DNA of 64,000 nucleotides from positions 62,001-126,000 of the forward strand of contig RQOL01000876.1 of assembly GCA_013076295.1 (NCBI GenBank). Reading direction: 5' to 3'. This stretch comes from Sanderia malayensis (taxonomy: Eukaryota > Cnidaria > Scyphozoa > Semaeostomeae > Pelagiidae). Below are positions 46,950 to 60,066 of this stretch, one piece after another. How positions within the stretch are numbered: the first letter of the stretch is position 1; the number at the start of each line of letters is the position of its first letter. A model generated the notes under the pieces. The model was not told the origin of the DNA. It made no database searches and worked only from the letters and a program-made list of their open reading frames with translations. The position numbers and the translations under genes were made by a program.

Positions 46950-49705
46950 TGCACCTCATTAAATCTGTGTAGAAAAATAAACAATGTGCACATGAATTTC
47001 ATTGAGGGTATTATTGTACGAAGACATATATATTAGACATGTATATTTTAAAGGTATACAGCACTGTGCAAGAAATGCGCAGTTGTCAGTTGTGTACATA
47101 GAAAGGAGAAGAATCAGATTGCCGGTTACATTAGTTAAAAGCCCGAACACCACGTCAAGGAGTAACCTTTGTTCGAGATTTCCTTGTTCATGAAAAGTGC
47201 AAGTTCAATTTGGATTATGTAAGAGTAATCTTTAAAGGGTGGGCTTTATCTGCGAGGTTCACTATTTCATCTTGTAATGGATAGTAACTAATCTATTCAC
47301 AAATTCATAATATTTTAAAGCAACTATTGCTAACGGAGAACTTGCAGTTTTCATGGAGGAAGGAAAACCATGTTGTCATAGGCAATCGGAAAACATGGCA
47401 AAGCACAACTCATGATTTTCAGGCTCTACACAGGAATGACGATGTGCCGATTGCGGAAAGTGGCTGCAACCCTACTGAACATCTTTTCATTGATGTTTTC
47501 AGTTTGCTCACGGCAGATACTGCTTGCTGGAATGAGACATTCAAACCAGTGTTCGCCCTTTTTACGGCTTTGCTGGTAGCTGGTTAGTTGTGTTGTACAC
47601 AACTGGACACCACACAATTGTATGTGTGTGATGCGATCTGCCTTGAAACACAACAGTCACACCCTTAGTGGTTATATTTTATGTACGTTGGTAGCCTGGT
47701 GTACAATGAAAAAGCACCATTGTGTATAGAAGAGGAGGAGAGACTTAAAGGACTTCTTGAAGACAATGTTCTTTGACTGCCTGTGTGCATTCTCAGGAGG
47801 GAAGACTTTGATGCCAGCAATTGACGTAGCCGTGGACATGGCAACATATAATTGACCATGTGTGAAAACGGGCTGTGGCAAATACAGACCAACAAACCTG
47901 AGAGATTGTCCTTGTCCTTATTGATTGTTAGGCAGTATGCAAGTCTTACTGGAAATTGTCGTCGTTTCATTCTGAACAGCATTTCCGTGTCCTGAGTGGA
48001 GACTGTGATCTTAGGAATCATGAACCCGTTGTCCTCTGTGCTCCTTTGTAATGATCTCTGCTGTGATCATGTGATGTCGGAGATGCCGAACTATGAGTCT
48101 TGTTCCGTTGCAAAGACCTTTCTTTGGATTGAGATTTCGCAGAAGAATGATCGTTGCACCAACCTAATGCAATGAATATTATTGTGATTAATGACGCCTT
48201 TTCTTGCTGCTCTACCAGGACTTGCACACAATAATGTAATGTAATAGGATGAAATTGTATTCTTACCTTGAGTTTAAGTCTGTGCAACGGCATTCCATTA
48301 GGAGTGAGTTGGTTGAGAAATTCAATGGGGTAGGCCTCTTCTCATCGGGATCGTCTGTGACAACACTGTCTGTGCTGTAATAAGTTCTTTCGCTGTCTGA
48401 AGTCTGTCAGAATTATGTGGTTGACTTGATGTGATAAGTCATTCTTTGGAGTCAGACAACAGCGTTCAGACATTGTTACAGGATCCATCATTAGGTGTGA
48501 ATCTGGTGTGTTTGGCCTGGGAAAATGAAGTTGAGCATGTCTTCTTGAGATGAAGTGCATATCTCTTGTGGCAGAATTACATTGTCCAGTGCATCGTGTG
48601 CTTCTTGCTTGTTGCCAAGTCTGAGAAGCCATTCTGAGAATTCACGGTATGAATCATCTTGAACGGCTCTCATATTTGGTGTGTAAGCGATGCTGCTGAA
48701 ACTTTGTCCATAGATCAATGATCTGGTGTGATTTTAGAGTCTCTGCTACAATTCTTTCCCTTCCTGCTTTGTGACGACAGGTAGAACTTGTCTGAAGTCA
48801 CCACCAAGTAGCATGAACTTGCCACCAAATGGTCTGTCGACATGTGTAATGTCTCGAAGCAGTCGGTCGACTGCTTGTAATGCAAGTGCGGGAATCATGG
48901 AAGCTTCATCCCATATGAAAAGGGTAGTTTCGCGCAATACCTGTGCTCTCCGGCTCTGTCTCTTGACATTACACGATGATTCAGCTTGAAGTGGTATAGG
49001 AATTTGAAAGGTAGAATGTGAAGTTCTACCATTTATGAGCAGTGTTGCAGCAATTCCTGACCACGCCATGCACTGAACTTTATGTCCATTGGCTTGCAGA
49101 TTGTGAACCAACGTGTTGTAAAGGAAAGTTTTCCCAGTTCCAAGACAGTGTTCGGATTGCGCGTTGATAGCCTCAGTGATTGCCGTGTATATGGCTTGCT
49201 GTTCAGGGTTCAATGCGGCCAGCATTCGTTCTCCTTCCTCTCTGGCATTGGCAACATCGATGTGATCTTCCTCTGTAATAATAAGTGAAATATATTGCAA
49301 TAAAATTGGAAAGAAAGCCAGCAGAAACAATGTCCAAAAATACGTAAATGCCCTTATCTAGACGATCTTAGGATAAATTATTATTCTTACTAATACAGTA
49401 CATAGTTGAAAATAACACATATAGTACCTTGTTCAGGAATGACATAGTCGGCTGGAAGTTGAGGAAGGTGAGCATAATTAGTGATCGATTGACCATGTAC
49501 TTTCAAATTTTCGTCAATGTCATGTAGACATTGATACATATGTCGGTCTTCAAAAGCTATGGCCATATCTGGATGATTGAGTTGATCACGTCGTACAAAG
49601 TCTTCACTCAATGCTTCTTTGAACCTGTTGAAGAGTGCTGCGATATCTGAAGGTGTCTGAAAAAGAAGTAATGTTGCAAACAACTGTCTGAGTTGTATTG
49701 GCATG
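46950..49705 (-). mobile_element. Helitron, reverse copy, cut by the assembly gap
   Basis: The minus-strand sequence from the gap edge reads the end of Rep (MPIQLRQLFATLLLF), then the Pif1 helicase, then the 3' hairpin (47368-47398), then the 3' non-coding segment (from 47202 leftwards, TCTCGAACAAAGGTTAC in reverse). It is colinear with 53868-56600 of the forward Helitron, including the stretch between hairpin and non-coding segment. Divergence is clearly greater than sequencing error, so it is a separate copy. Confidence 0.78.
47690..49700 (-). pseudogene. Helitron Rep end and Pif1-type helicase, decayed
   Basis: The Rep C-terminal part (49700-49430) ends LPQLPADYVIPEQ at a splice donor. 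The helicase exon starts EEDHIDVANAREEGERM (49275) after a TTACAG acceptor. Its Walker A has lost residues (LGTGKTFLYNTL directly after SEHC), while IWDEASMIP (Walker B) and GGDFRQVLPV are intact. Later motifs (LMMDPVTMSERC at 48490, HRLKLK at 48270) lie in shifted frames, and the last ([10 protein letters not shown] at 47930, then FSHMVNYM) has lost the SRATS end. Non-functional. Confidence 0.8.
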
Positions 49706-49805
49706 NNNNNNNNNNNNNNNNNNNNNNNNNNNNNNNNNNNNNNNNNNNNNNNNNNNNNNNNNNNNNNNNNNNNNNNNNNNNNNNNNNNNNNNNNNNNNNN
49801 NNNNN
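49706..49805. other. Assembly gap of 100 N
   Basis: Exactly 100 N, the common placeholder for a gap of unknown size. It separates two Helitron copies in opposite orientation, so the missing part may include both 5' regions. Confidence 0.99.
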
Positions 49806-50187
49806 AAGACACAAGGCTCGGTAAGGAATGAATTAATTCATTGCAGTTTTTCCTTCTGACTATTCTATTCAGCTCTTAAATTTTTGTTTACCTTTTAAAA
49901 AGAGGCCGGTTTGATCGATTTTTAAATAACGGACACCTCTCTTTCACAAACTTCTTTCAATTACGAAATTATATTTTCGTTCTCAAATGGTTTGTAAATA
50001 TAACCTATGTTCAGCGAGCTACTCTTTACCACGGATAAAAACATCACTTTTGTTTTATGCATCTGGAATATATGAACAAACATTTATGGCGCCGTTTTTA
50101 ACAAATTTACTCTGTAACCAAATTTGTTGAATTCTTGACAACTGCACTGGATTCAACAAGTTAATTTTCATTGCGTACAGGTTTTAG

Positions 50188-50570
50188 GAGTCTCTTTTTA
50201 TGATTCGTTTATTCATGTCAACAATAATTTTGATTCCAATTTACTCTCTTCCACTTTAGTAACTGTTTACATTACAGAAACGAGCACAGTTTAACGTATG
50301 GGTTTTCATAAAATTTACATTATATTACATGGCATTACTCTTATCGTAATGATTTATTTACGAAATTATACAGAACACTACCATACCCTTTAAATATAGG
50401 TATTCTGAGTCTCTTTTTGTGATTCCTTTATTTATGTCGACATTTATGTCAAGAGTAATTACAATTTACTCTTTTCCATTTTAGTGACTGTTTACATAAC
50501 AGAAACGAGCACAGTTTAACGTAAGGGTTTTCATAAAATTTACATTATATTACAACATTATACTTAACAC
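50188..50570. repeat. Two-copy direct repeat (219-bp period) upstream of the Helitron gene
   Basis: GAGTCTCTTTTTRTGATTC recurs at 50188 and 50407, followed in both by ACTGTTTACATNACAGAAAC and ACAGTTTAACGTANGGGTTT. It lies 170 bp or more upstream of the Rep start codon and could be part of the promoter or 5' end of the Helitron. The rest of 49806-50742 is AT-rich without a gene. Confidence 0.75.
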
Positions 50571-50742
50571 TACCATACCCTTGAAATATATAATATTTAC
50601 GTCTTTGTGTTGCAGCTTTACACAAGGCTATAATTATTTTCATTGTTGTTGCTATCGAGGCCATTGTCTACAAGCAATAACATTTACAATAGTATTGCGT
50701 AATTGTACTTTATACTTCTTTTTCATATCACAACTTGCACTA

Positions 50743-53700
50743 TGCCGCGCAAGACCAGGAGAAGTATAACCGGTGACAGACGCAGAAATCAAGTGCGGGA
50801 TAATATGCAGCATTGCAGAGAGATCAATCAACAGCTTCAACCTCAACAGGCAGGAAATGCGGATAACCCACTTGCAGCACTCAACGATCTTCAACAATTG
50901 CAGCTCGAAAACCGTCAGCTAGAAGCCCCTGAATATCAGCCATTTCCGGCACAGTATCCTCTTCCAGAGATACAGCCAATGGAGATGGACATGGAACCAG
51001 AGCTTCCCATTCAGAACCAAGGGCTTCCAGCAGCAGGACAACCTGTAGACATCGAGATGCAAGATGTAGTTCCAGTACCCGATGAAAATCAGATACCAGA
51101 ACCCGTTGAAGATCAGCAAATGCAAGTGGACAACCCTGTCCCCGAGATCAATGAAGCTGAAAACCTCATCCCCTTCTCCCCTTTACCACACCACTTGAAC
51201 AAAATGAACAGAACATGTATTCATTGTGGTGCAAAGTACTTCAAAGAAGAACAAAACACAAAAAAACAATACAACAAATGCTGCATGGGAGGTTTAATTG
51301 CTCTGGATCAAATTGAACCACCTCCAGTAAATGTCATGCATTTATACACTGGTGATACTGCCGAATCAAAATATTTCTTAAAGCACTTCCGCCAATACAA
51401 CTCATTAATGGCCATGGCATCATGGAAGGCTAATATTGTACGCCATGCTAGAGCTGGACCACCAGTTATCACAATTCATGGAAAGGCATATCACATGACA
51501 GGTAATTGATACAATATGATTCCAGTCATTATCAATAAAACTTATTATTCGTTTATGCTGGCTACAGTTGTATTTCTATTTCCCTAACTTTAACAGGTGT
51601 AATAGAAACAGACAGATCCAGAAAATATGCAGAACTCTACATCATGGATACGCAACAAGCATTGCAGGAACGGCAAAACACTGCAAGAGAACAACGTCTA
51701 GATTTGGAAATCGTTGCACTTCTGCAGAATGAATTAATGGCAGTCAATCGATTTGCACAACATTATCGTAGCATGGGTGAAATATTGGAGGAACAGCGGC
51801 AGCAAGCTATTGCAAACAATCAGCCTGTTCCACATTCAAAATGATCGTCACAGGTCGCCCACAACAAGATCGCAGATACGATAATCCTACTGCCAGAGAA
51901 ATTGCAGCTATATATACTGTACAGAATGGAGGTGCACCAAATCCCGACGACAGAGAACTGCAAGTTCAAACAAGACACGGAGATCTCATGAAGATTTACG
52001 CAACCAGTCCAATTGCCGATCCTCTCACGTATCCATTGATATTCTTTCACGGTGACATGGGTTACAGTTTGGACCTGCAACGATTGCCGACTGCAAACGT
52101 AAGGGGTCAGCAAAACATGAATCGTATCCGACGCACCAGACTAACCCTCGCTGAATACTATTCGTACAGAATCCAGGTCAGGGATGCATTCTCAGCCATC
52201 CACATTGCATCACTTCTATTTCAACAGTATCTGGTAGATGCATATACGAAAATAGAAGGCAATAAACTGCACTGGATTATGAAAAATCAACGTCAGCTTC
52301 GTGTTGACACGTATCGAGGCCTGATGGATCATCTCCACAGGAGAGCTGAAATCGAAAACCAGATGGCCAGGGCTAACAATCCAAATCAGCCTATACATAT
52401 CGATGTTGGCCGTGTTATCATTCTACCGTCATCCTTTCCAGGCAGCCAAAGAAACATGTATCAACATTTTCAAGATGCAATGACAATCGTAGGAAGTATG
52501 GCAAGCCAGACATCTTCCTGACAATGACTGCCAATCCTAAATGGAAGGAGATAGAAGAAAACATTCATCCGTATCAACGGCCAATGATCGACCAGACATT
52601 GTCACTCGAGTATTTCAACTCAAACTCAAAGAACTACTCGAAGACATACTACACAACAACATTCTTGGACATGTCACTGCACATGTGTATGTCATAGAAT
52701 TTCAGAAGAGAGGACTACCACACGCACACATGATCCTGTTTCTTTCGCAAGCTGATAAACCCAGAACACCACAACAGGTATTGTTTTCATGTACCAAGAG
52801 TTCTTTCTCTTATTGCTAAATTTATATCCAATGCACAGTACAACTGTTCTGTACTACATTTCTATTATACAATTGTTAATTATTATTTTCATTGTCAGGT
52901 GGATCAACTGATATCAGCAGAGATTCCAGACCCACAGGATGCAAAATACCACAAGTTGGTCTTAAAGCACATGACACATGGACCCTGTGGAAATTTAAAT
53001 CCTCGTGCGTGTGCATGGAAACAACAAATGCAAAAAGCACTTTCCAAAAGAACAAGTTGCTGACACTCAAATCAATGTCAACGGCTATCCTCTTAGACGA
53101 CGCTGTCTTCATCCAGTCTATCTAAATGATCGCATTCTGGATGATACTTGGGTGGTGCCACACAACAGACACCTACTCATCAAATATCAGTGTCATATAA
53201 CGTGGAAATATGCAGTACAGTAAAAAGTGTCAAGTACATTTTCAAATATATCCACAAAGGACATGATATGGCACATGTTGAAATTCTTGAAGAAAATCAA
53301 CAGCAAGTACCTCAAGACATTGAACACGACGAGGTGCGCCAATACATCAATGCAAGATATATTGGACCACATGAAGCTGTCTATAGGCTTCTGCAGTTCC
53401 CCATGCACGACAAAAGCCACACAGTCAAACGGCTTTCTGTTCATCTACCATTTGAGCAACAAGTCATCTTTCATGACAATGATGACGAACAAAGACTCAA
53501 CAACATTGGTGATAGAACAACACTCACAGCATGGTTTGAACTCAACCAGCAAGATCCAGCTGCACGTCAGTACCTCTATCATGAGATACCAGAGCACTAT
53601 GTCTTCCAGGAGCGTTCAAAAACATGGACAGCCAGACAACGAAGAACAATGCCAATCATTGGTAGAGTAACTCAAGTGCAGCCAGACCTTGCGAGCAAAA

Positions 53701-54140
53701 GTTTGCACTCAGACTCTTGCTATTGCATACAAGGAGCTACTTCATTTGAAGACCTTCGTACAGTAGAAGGTAATCTATGTGATTCCTTTAAAGATGCAGC
53801 ATTAGCTCTAGGGCTATTAGAAGATGATGCCGAAGTCACACGTTGCCTTGATGAAGCTGTCATCTTCAATATGCCTTCACAACTCAGACAGTTGTTTGCA
53901 TCATTGCTACTCTTTCAAACGCCATCAGACATCAGAACTCTCTTCAACGCCTTCAAAGAAGCAATGAGTGAAGACTTTGTCAGACGTGATCAACTCAACA
54001 ATCCAGACATAACCTTCCAAGATAGACACATGTATCAATGTCTACATGATATTGACAACAATTTGAAGGTTCATGGTTTGTCCATCACGAATTACGATCA
54101 CCTTCCTCAGCTACCAGCCGACTTTGTCATCCAGAACAAG
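50743..54140 (+). pseudogene. Helitron replication initiator (Rep, HUH nuclease) part of RepHel
   Basis: Rep nicks and transfers single strands during rolling-circle transposition. The start ATG 50743 (MPRKTRRS) leads through a Gln/Pro/Glu-rich region to a zinc-finger-like CIHCGAKYF...KCCMGG. An intron (51502-51596, GTAATTG to TTTAACAG) splits TG-GVIETD. The Helitron_like_N region follows (YSYRIQVRDAFSAIHIAS, FQQYLVDAYTKIEG, ILPSSFPGSQRNM). The HUH motif GLPHAHMILF is at about 52711, then an intron (about 52778-52898), ISAEIPDPQDAKYHK and HGPCGNLNPR. The two-tyrosine motif SVKYIFKYIHKGHD is at about 53228. Frame changes near 51842, 52495, 52600, 53010 and 53200 make it inactive. Exon ends fit the reverse copy. 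Confidence 0.85.
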
Positions 54141-54237
54141 GTGATTTACAACTTACCATGATGATATTCACTGTAATAATTTAGCCAATAATATATAATT
54201 CTATTTCTACCAAATAAACTATTGTTTATGTTTTCAG

Positions 54238-55783
54238 AGGAAGATCACATGGATGTTGAACATGAAAGAGAGCAAGGAGAAGAAATGCGCGCTGCATTGA
54301 ATCCAGAACAACGAGTTGTTTACATAGCCATTATTCAAGCAATTGAAGCGCAATCAGAGCAGAACTGTCACTTTCTCGACGGACCAGCCACAGGGAAAAC
54401 ATTTCTCTACAACACGTTGGTTCGTAATCTTCATGCATCTGGACACAAAGTTCAGTGTATGGCTTGGTCAGGAATTGCAGCAACACTGCTTATTAATGGC
54501 AGAACATCGCATTCACAATTCCAAATTCCAATACCATTGAAGCTGGAATCAACATGCAATGTCAAGAGACAGAGCCGAAGAGCACAAGTGTTGCGTGAAA
54601 CAACCCTGTTCATATGGGATGAAGCTTCAATGATACCAGCATTGGCATTACAAGCAGTTGACAGACTGCTTCGGGATATCACACGAGTTGACAAGCCATT
54701 TGGTGGCAAATTCATGTTACTTGGTGGCGATTTCAGACAGGTCTTACCTGTTGTTCCCAAAGCAGGAAGAGAGAAAATCGTATCAGAGAGTCTTAAATCA
54801 TATCAAATCAGTGATTTGTGGGCACAGTTTCAACAACATCGCCTGCACACAAACATGAGAGCTGTTCAAGATGAATCTTACAGAGAATTCTCAGAATGGC
54901 TCCTAAGACTCGGTAACAAACAAGAACCATTATGATGCACTTGATAATATCACTTTGCCACATCAAATATGCACATCTTCGCAAGAGAAATGCTCAACTC
55001 ATATATCCCCAGCCTAATACACCACAGTCGCGTCTCATGCTGGATCCTGTAACCATGTCAGAACGTTGTTGTCATTACCCCAAAGAATGACTTCTCACAT
55101 CAAATCAATGACATCATTCTGGAAAGACTACAAACTCCTGACAGAACATACTACAGCACAGACAGTGTGATAACAGAGGATCCAGACGAGGAGGCGGCAT
55201 ATCCAATTGAGTTTCTCAACAATCTAACTCCTAACGGAATGCCATTACATCGACTTAGACTCAAGGTACAATTTTTCTATATGTACTAATTATACATTAT
55301 TCTACACTTATTTAAATATTAATAATGGTCCTTCCATGATACGCATGTAATCTCGAACATTCCTTATTAAGGTTGGTGCAACAATCATTCTTCTGAGGAA
55401 TCTGAATCCAAAGAAAGGTCTTTGCAACGGCACAAGACTCATTGTACGCCATCTCCGACGTAGCGTAATCACAGCAGAGATCATCACAAGGAACACAGAG
55501 GCCAGCAGGTCATGATTCCAGAATAACAATGTCAACACAAGACACTGAATGCGTTCAACATCAAACGAGGCAATTTCCAGTCAGACTAGCATACTGCCTT
55601 ACTATCAACAAGGCACAGGGACAATCTCTGAGGTATGTTGGTTTGTATTTACCTGAGCCCGTGTTCACACATGGTCAGTTATATGTGGCCATGTCAAGAG
55701 CAACATCATTGACGGGCTTCAAAGTATTCTCCAGAGGAAACACACAGGAAGACAAAAAACATTGTCTTCCAAGAAGTCTGTAA
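54238..55783 (+). pseudogene. Helitron Pif1-family helicase part of RepHel
   Basis: After a TTTTCAG acceptor the exon opens EEDHMDVEHEREQGEEM and ALNPEQRVVY. Walker A DGPATGKTFLYNTL is at about 54378, AWSGIAATLL at 54464, Walker B IWDEASMIP at 54611 and GGDFRQVLPVV at 54724. A long open stretch covers 54222-54935. Later motifs are in shifted frames: MLDPVTMSERC (55040), YPIEFLNNLTPNGMPLHRL (55200), an intron (about 55266-55370), VGATIILLRNLNPKKGLCNG (55375), then [17 protein letters not shown] and [13 protein letters not shown] (55590-55710). All helicase motifs are present but the frame is broken at least three times. Confidence 0.85.
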
Positions 55784-56112
55784 AGGTCTTCACAAACTTT
55801 TGAGCATAAATTGCGTTGCTCACAAGGGTGTCAGTCTACCAAATGCACATACACAAAATACGGGGCTCGGATTGTGGTTCTAGCGGATCGGCATTGCACT
55901 ACAGTGTGATGTTCCCTTGTGCTATCAGCACAACACTCAGAAAGCAAAGCCGTAAAAAGCTTGAACATTGCTGGTTTGCCACGCCACTCCAGTCAATAAG
56001 ATCCGCCAAGAACGATCCGGACACTTCACAACACTCCAGTGTCCGGGGGTGTTCGCAACAGCAACAACACGATCTGGTCCTCGTAGCACCCGTATCAGAA
56101 GAGATATGCTTT

Positions 56113-56147
56113 GCCATGCTCTCCGATATTGCCTATGGGAGTATGGC
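56113..56147 (+). other. Conserved hairpin downstream of the Helitron helicase
   Basis: GCCATGCTCTCC pairs with GGGAGTATGGC across a loop containing ATTGCCTAT. Equivalent hairpins in the other two Helitron copies (47368-47398 and 10538-10570, reverse strand) differ in stem bases but keep pairing and keep the TAGGCAAT loop. The stem changes look compensatory, which suggests the structure matters. Confidence 0.65.
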
Positions 56148-58160
56148 TTTCCTTTTCTCTGTGAAAACTGCAATCTCTCCATTAACCATAGTTGTTTTAA
56201 CAAGAATTAGCATTGGATTACCCTCCTCTCATGTTCTTATTTATATAAACAATATAGCTGACCCCTTATTTTGTAATATCCCAAATTAAATTGCAGTTTT
56301 CATGAACAAGGAAACCTCGAACAAAGGTTACCCCTTGAAGTTGGTGTTCGAGCTTTAAACTAATGTAACGGCAATATTTTTCTTTTACTATGACCAAACT
56401 TAATGGTGAGAACGCACGAAGCATCGAGACAACAGACATCGCTATTGTTGCTCTGTGCCACGCGCGTCTGAATTTTATATTGAACAATGCTGTCAACATC
56501 ACCGGACACTCCACATGATGAATGAAGACATCAATACAATCTACAGATGGAACCAATTATCTCTCATTTATGTTCACTATTGAGATATGAAACATGAACG
56601 TCAAATGGACATTAGAAGTTTGTCCGCATTTTATTCATGCATGTTAAAGCTCATGTTTCCTTTATACATTGTATGCCAAATTTTTTATAGTTGTGTGTAG
56701 CACATAATTGAAGCCATCGTCAATGATACTTACTTTATTACCGTTTATGTACTAATAAGTATATTATATACCAAAACAATGTAGGATTAATGTACTCTCA
56801 GCTTCATCTATGTTCGTTCTTAATGAGATGCATTTCTGCAGTTCTTCTTTGCCAATAATAACACTTTATCCCCCATTGAAACGAGGTCGTTATGTTGCAT
56901 TGAAAAATTTTGCCTCTTTTCCATCAATAGCCCCCGCTAACTTTTAAAATAAGAATTTGGAAACAGCTTGGCTTTGCATCACAAAAAGATCATCAAACAG
57001 GACAACGTAAAGTTGGTAAATTATTTCCAAATTACAGGGACATTTTCAATGTATGTTACAGGTAATAGAGATCTTATTTTTAACTCATTCCCCATTAAAT
57101 TTCATCAAGTTGTTAAACCAGCTTAATTTGGGTTAGGCCATGCTAACTTCACTGATTGCAACGAAATCCAGAATTTACATTAGTTATTTTATACCTTTAT
57201 AGTTTACTTGCTAATAAAATAAATGTTTGATACCTTCCCTACATGTGCTGCGATTGCTAGCTTGGATTTAAAATGATTCTTGAAGGATTCCTTACTGTTC
57301 ATTGCCTTCATGTGTGACAAGCAAAAATATATAACATTCCTATGAAACTATTTTTATCTTAAATATTGATGACGGATGAAGTATTCATAGACCAGTGGAA
57401 AGATAATTTTCATTTATTTTGCATTTTAAAATCCTTTTCCATGTAATCCACAAGGGCTATTGATCATTATGGCTGCACAACTATCATGTTGTCCTATTAT
57501 GCTGTAACTATCATATGGTCATTTCATTGATTATTAATTCTTCCTTTTTTTCCTGTATGATTCTTAGTGAAACAAATACTGAAGTGCTTAACGGAAGCCG
57601 TCAATGTCACTAATACTTGCTATTCACACCATGCAAATATAAAATGACCGAAGCAAACATTTACTACACTATGCATGAAAGGTCAATGGAAACCTTGAAA
57701 AACTCATGGAAGGAGAATTCTGTTAATGTAAGTTTCTATCATGTTGCAATTTAATCAGTTTTGTGTCAGGTTATTGCCTAATTATAACACACTTATATGG
57801 GACACTGGTAAAATAACAATGTATTACTTTTATTCTTGGCATGCAGCTGCAATACTTGCACAAAATTAATGCTCATCTGTTATGCCATATGTGCATTAGT
57901 AAAATTAACTCCATTGTTCTGCTAACCTACCCACAGTTACAATTATTACAATTCATTTATTCAACTTTTCACTATCCCTTCACCAAAAGTTTTGTGCTTT
58001 CAAAGGTCAATTGCCATCTTATGATGCAATATTCCATGTCAATGCAAAAATCGCCAATACGAGGCTTATTTTGTCAACACAAGGCCAATGTCTCAAACTT
58101 TATTCTACACCCCCCTAAAGTGCTGTGTACTATCTGGAAGCATGACCGAAAGCAAATACT

Positions 58161-60066
58161 AAGGCAAGCGTAGGGAGCCAAACCATTGTAAGTGGGGTTG
58201 AAAGAGGCATGAGCAAAGCGAATGCAGCGCACAAAGTGCGCTCTATCAGTCAATGTTTCTTAATAATAGATAGACAGGCGAGCGCAGCGAGCTAACCCAT
58301 TGTAGGTGGGGTTGAAAGTGGCATGAGCGTAAGCGAATGCAGCGCACGAAGTGCGCCCTATCAGTCAATGTTTATTGATAATAGATAGACAGGCGAGCAC
58401 AGCGAGCTAACCCATTGTACGCGGGGTTGAAAGAGGCATGAGCAAAGCGAATGCAGCGCACGAAGTGCGCCCTATCAGTCAATGTTTCTTGATAATAGAT
58501 AGACAGGCGAGCGCAGCGAGCTAACCCATTGTACGTGGGGTTGAAAGAGGCATGAGCAAAGCGAATGCAGCGCACGAAGTGCGCCCTATCAGTCAATGTT
58601 TCTTGATAATAGATAGACAGGCGAGCGCAGCGAGCTAACCCATTGTACGTGGGGTTGAAAGAGGCATGAGCAAAGCGAATGCAGCGCACGAAGTGCGCCC
58701 TATCAGTCAATGTTTATTGATAATAGATAGACAGGCGAGCGCAGCGAGCTAACCATTGTACGTGGGGTTGAAAGAGGCATGAGCAAAGCGAATGCAGCGC
58801 ACGAAGTGCGCCCTATCAGTCAATGTTTCTTAATAATAGATAGACAGGCGAGCGCAGCGAGATAACCCATTGTAGGTGGGGTTGAAAGAGGCATGAGCAA
58901 AGCGAATGCAGCGCACAAAGTGCGCTCTATCAGTCAATGTTTCTTAATAATAGATAGACAGGCGAGCGCAGCGAGATAACCCATTGTAGGTGGGGTTGAA
59001 AGTGGCATGAGCGTAAGCGAATGCAGCGCACGAAGTGCGCCCTATCAGTCAATGTTTATTGATAATAGATAGACAGGCGAGCACAGCGAGCTAACCCATT
59101 GTACGCGGGGTTGAAAGAGGCATGAGCAAAGCGAATGCAGCGCACGAAGTGCGCCCTATCAGTCAATGTTTCTTGATAATAGATAGACAGGCGAGCGCAG
59201 CGAGCTAACCCATTGTACGTGGGGTTGAAAGAGGCATGAGCAAAGCGAATGCAGCGCACGAAGTGCGCCCTATCAGTCAATGTTTATTGATAATAGATAG
59301 ACAGGCGAGCGCAGCGAGCTAACCCATTGTACGTGGGTTGAAAGAGGCATGAGCAAAGCGAATGCAGCGCACGAAGTGCGCCCTATCAGTCAATGTTTCT
59401 TGATAATAGATAGACAGGCGAGCGCAGCGAGCTAACCCATGTACGCGGGGTTGAAAGAGGCATGAGCGAAGCGAATGCAGCGCACGAAGTGCGCCCTATC
59501 AATCAATGTTTCTTGATAATAGATAGACAGGCGAGCGCAGCGAGCTAACCCATTGTACGTGGGGTTGAAAGAGGCATGAGCAAAGCGAATGCAGCGCACG
59601 AAGTGCGCCCTATCAGACAATGTTTCTTGATAATAGATAGACAGGCGAGCGCAGCGAGCTAACCCATTGTACGCGGGGTTGAAAGAGGCATGAGCGAAGC
59701 GAATGCAGCGCACGAAGTGCGCCCTATCAGTCAATGTTTCTTGATAATAGATAGACAGGCGAGCGCAGCGAGCTAACCCATTGTACGCGGGGTTGAAAGA
59801 GGCATGAGCGAAGCGAATGCAGCGCACGAAGTGCGCCCTATCAATCAATGTTTCTTGATAATAGATAGACAGGCGAGCGCAGCGAGCTAACCCATTGTAC
59901 GTGGGGTTGAAAAAGGCATGAGCAAAGCGAATGCAGCGCACGAAGTGCGCCCTATCAGACAATGTTTCTTGATAATAGATAGACAGGCGAGCGCAGCGAG
60001 CTAACCTATTGTACGTGGGGTTGAAAGAGGCATGAGCGAAGCGAATGCAGCGCACGAAGTGCGCCA
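58161..60066 (+). repeat. 114-bp satellite array, about 16-17 units, with higher-order structure
   Basis: The period is 114 bp, measured between CCTATCAGTCAATG positions 58357, 58471 and 58585. Each unit holds the hairpin GCGCACGAAGTGCGC and the imperfect repeats GCGAGCGCAGCGAGC and GAGCGAAGCGAATGCAGC. Marker variants repeat at 684 bp (58327 and 59011, six units) and at 342 bp (59495 and 59837, three units), showing block amplification. Minus-strand frames are open only because 114 is a multiple of three. Confidence 0.93.

Noticed and set aside
46950..55790. False duplication from unmerged haplotypes
   Set aside because: The arms differ in many residues and small indels (for example the lost Walker A residues only in the reverse arm), more than expected for alleles.
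47160..56360. One 9-kb transposon with inverted ends at 47160-47202 and 56291-56340
   Set aside because: The inverted ends are part of the Helitron 3' region in two oppositely oriented copies; homology extends on through the helicase in each arm and an assembly gap lies between.
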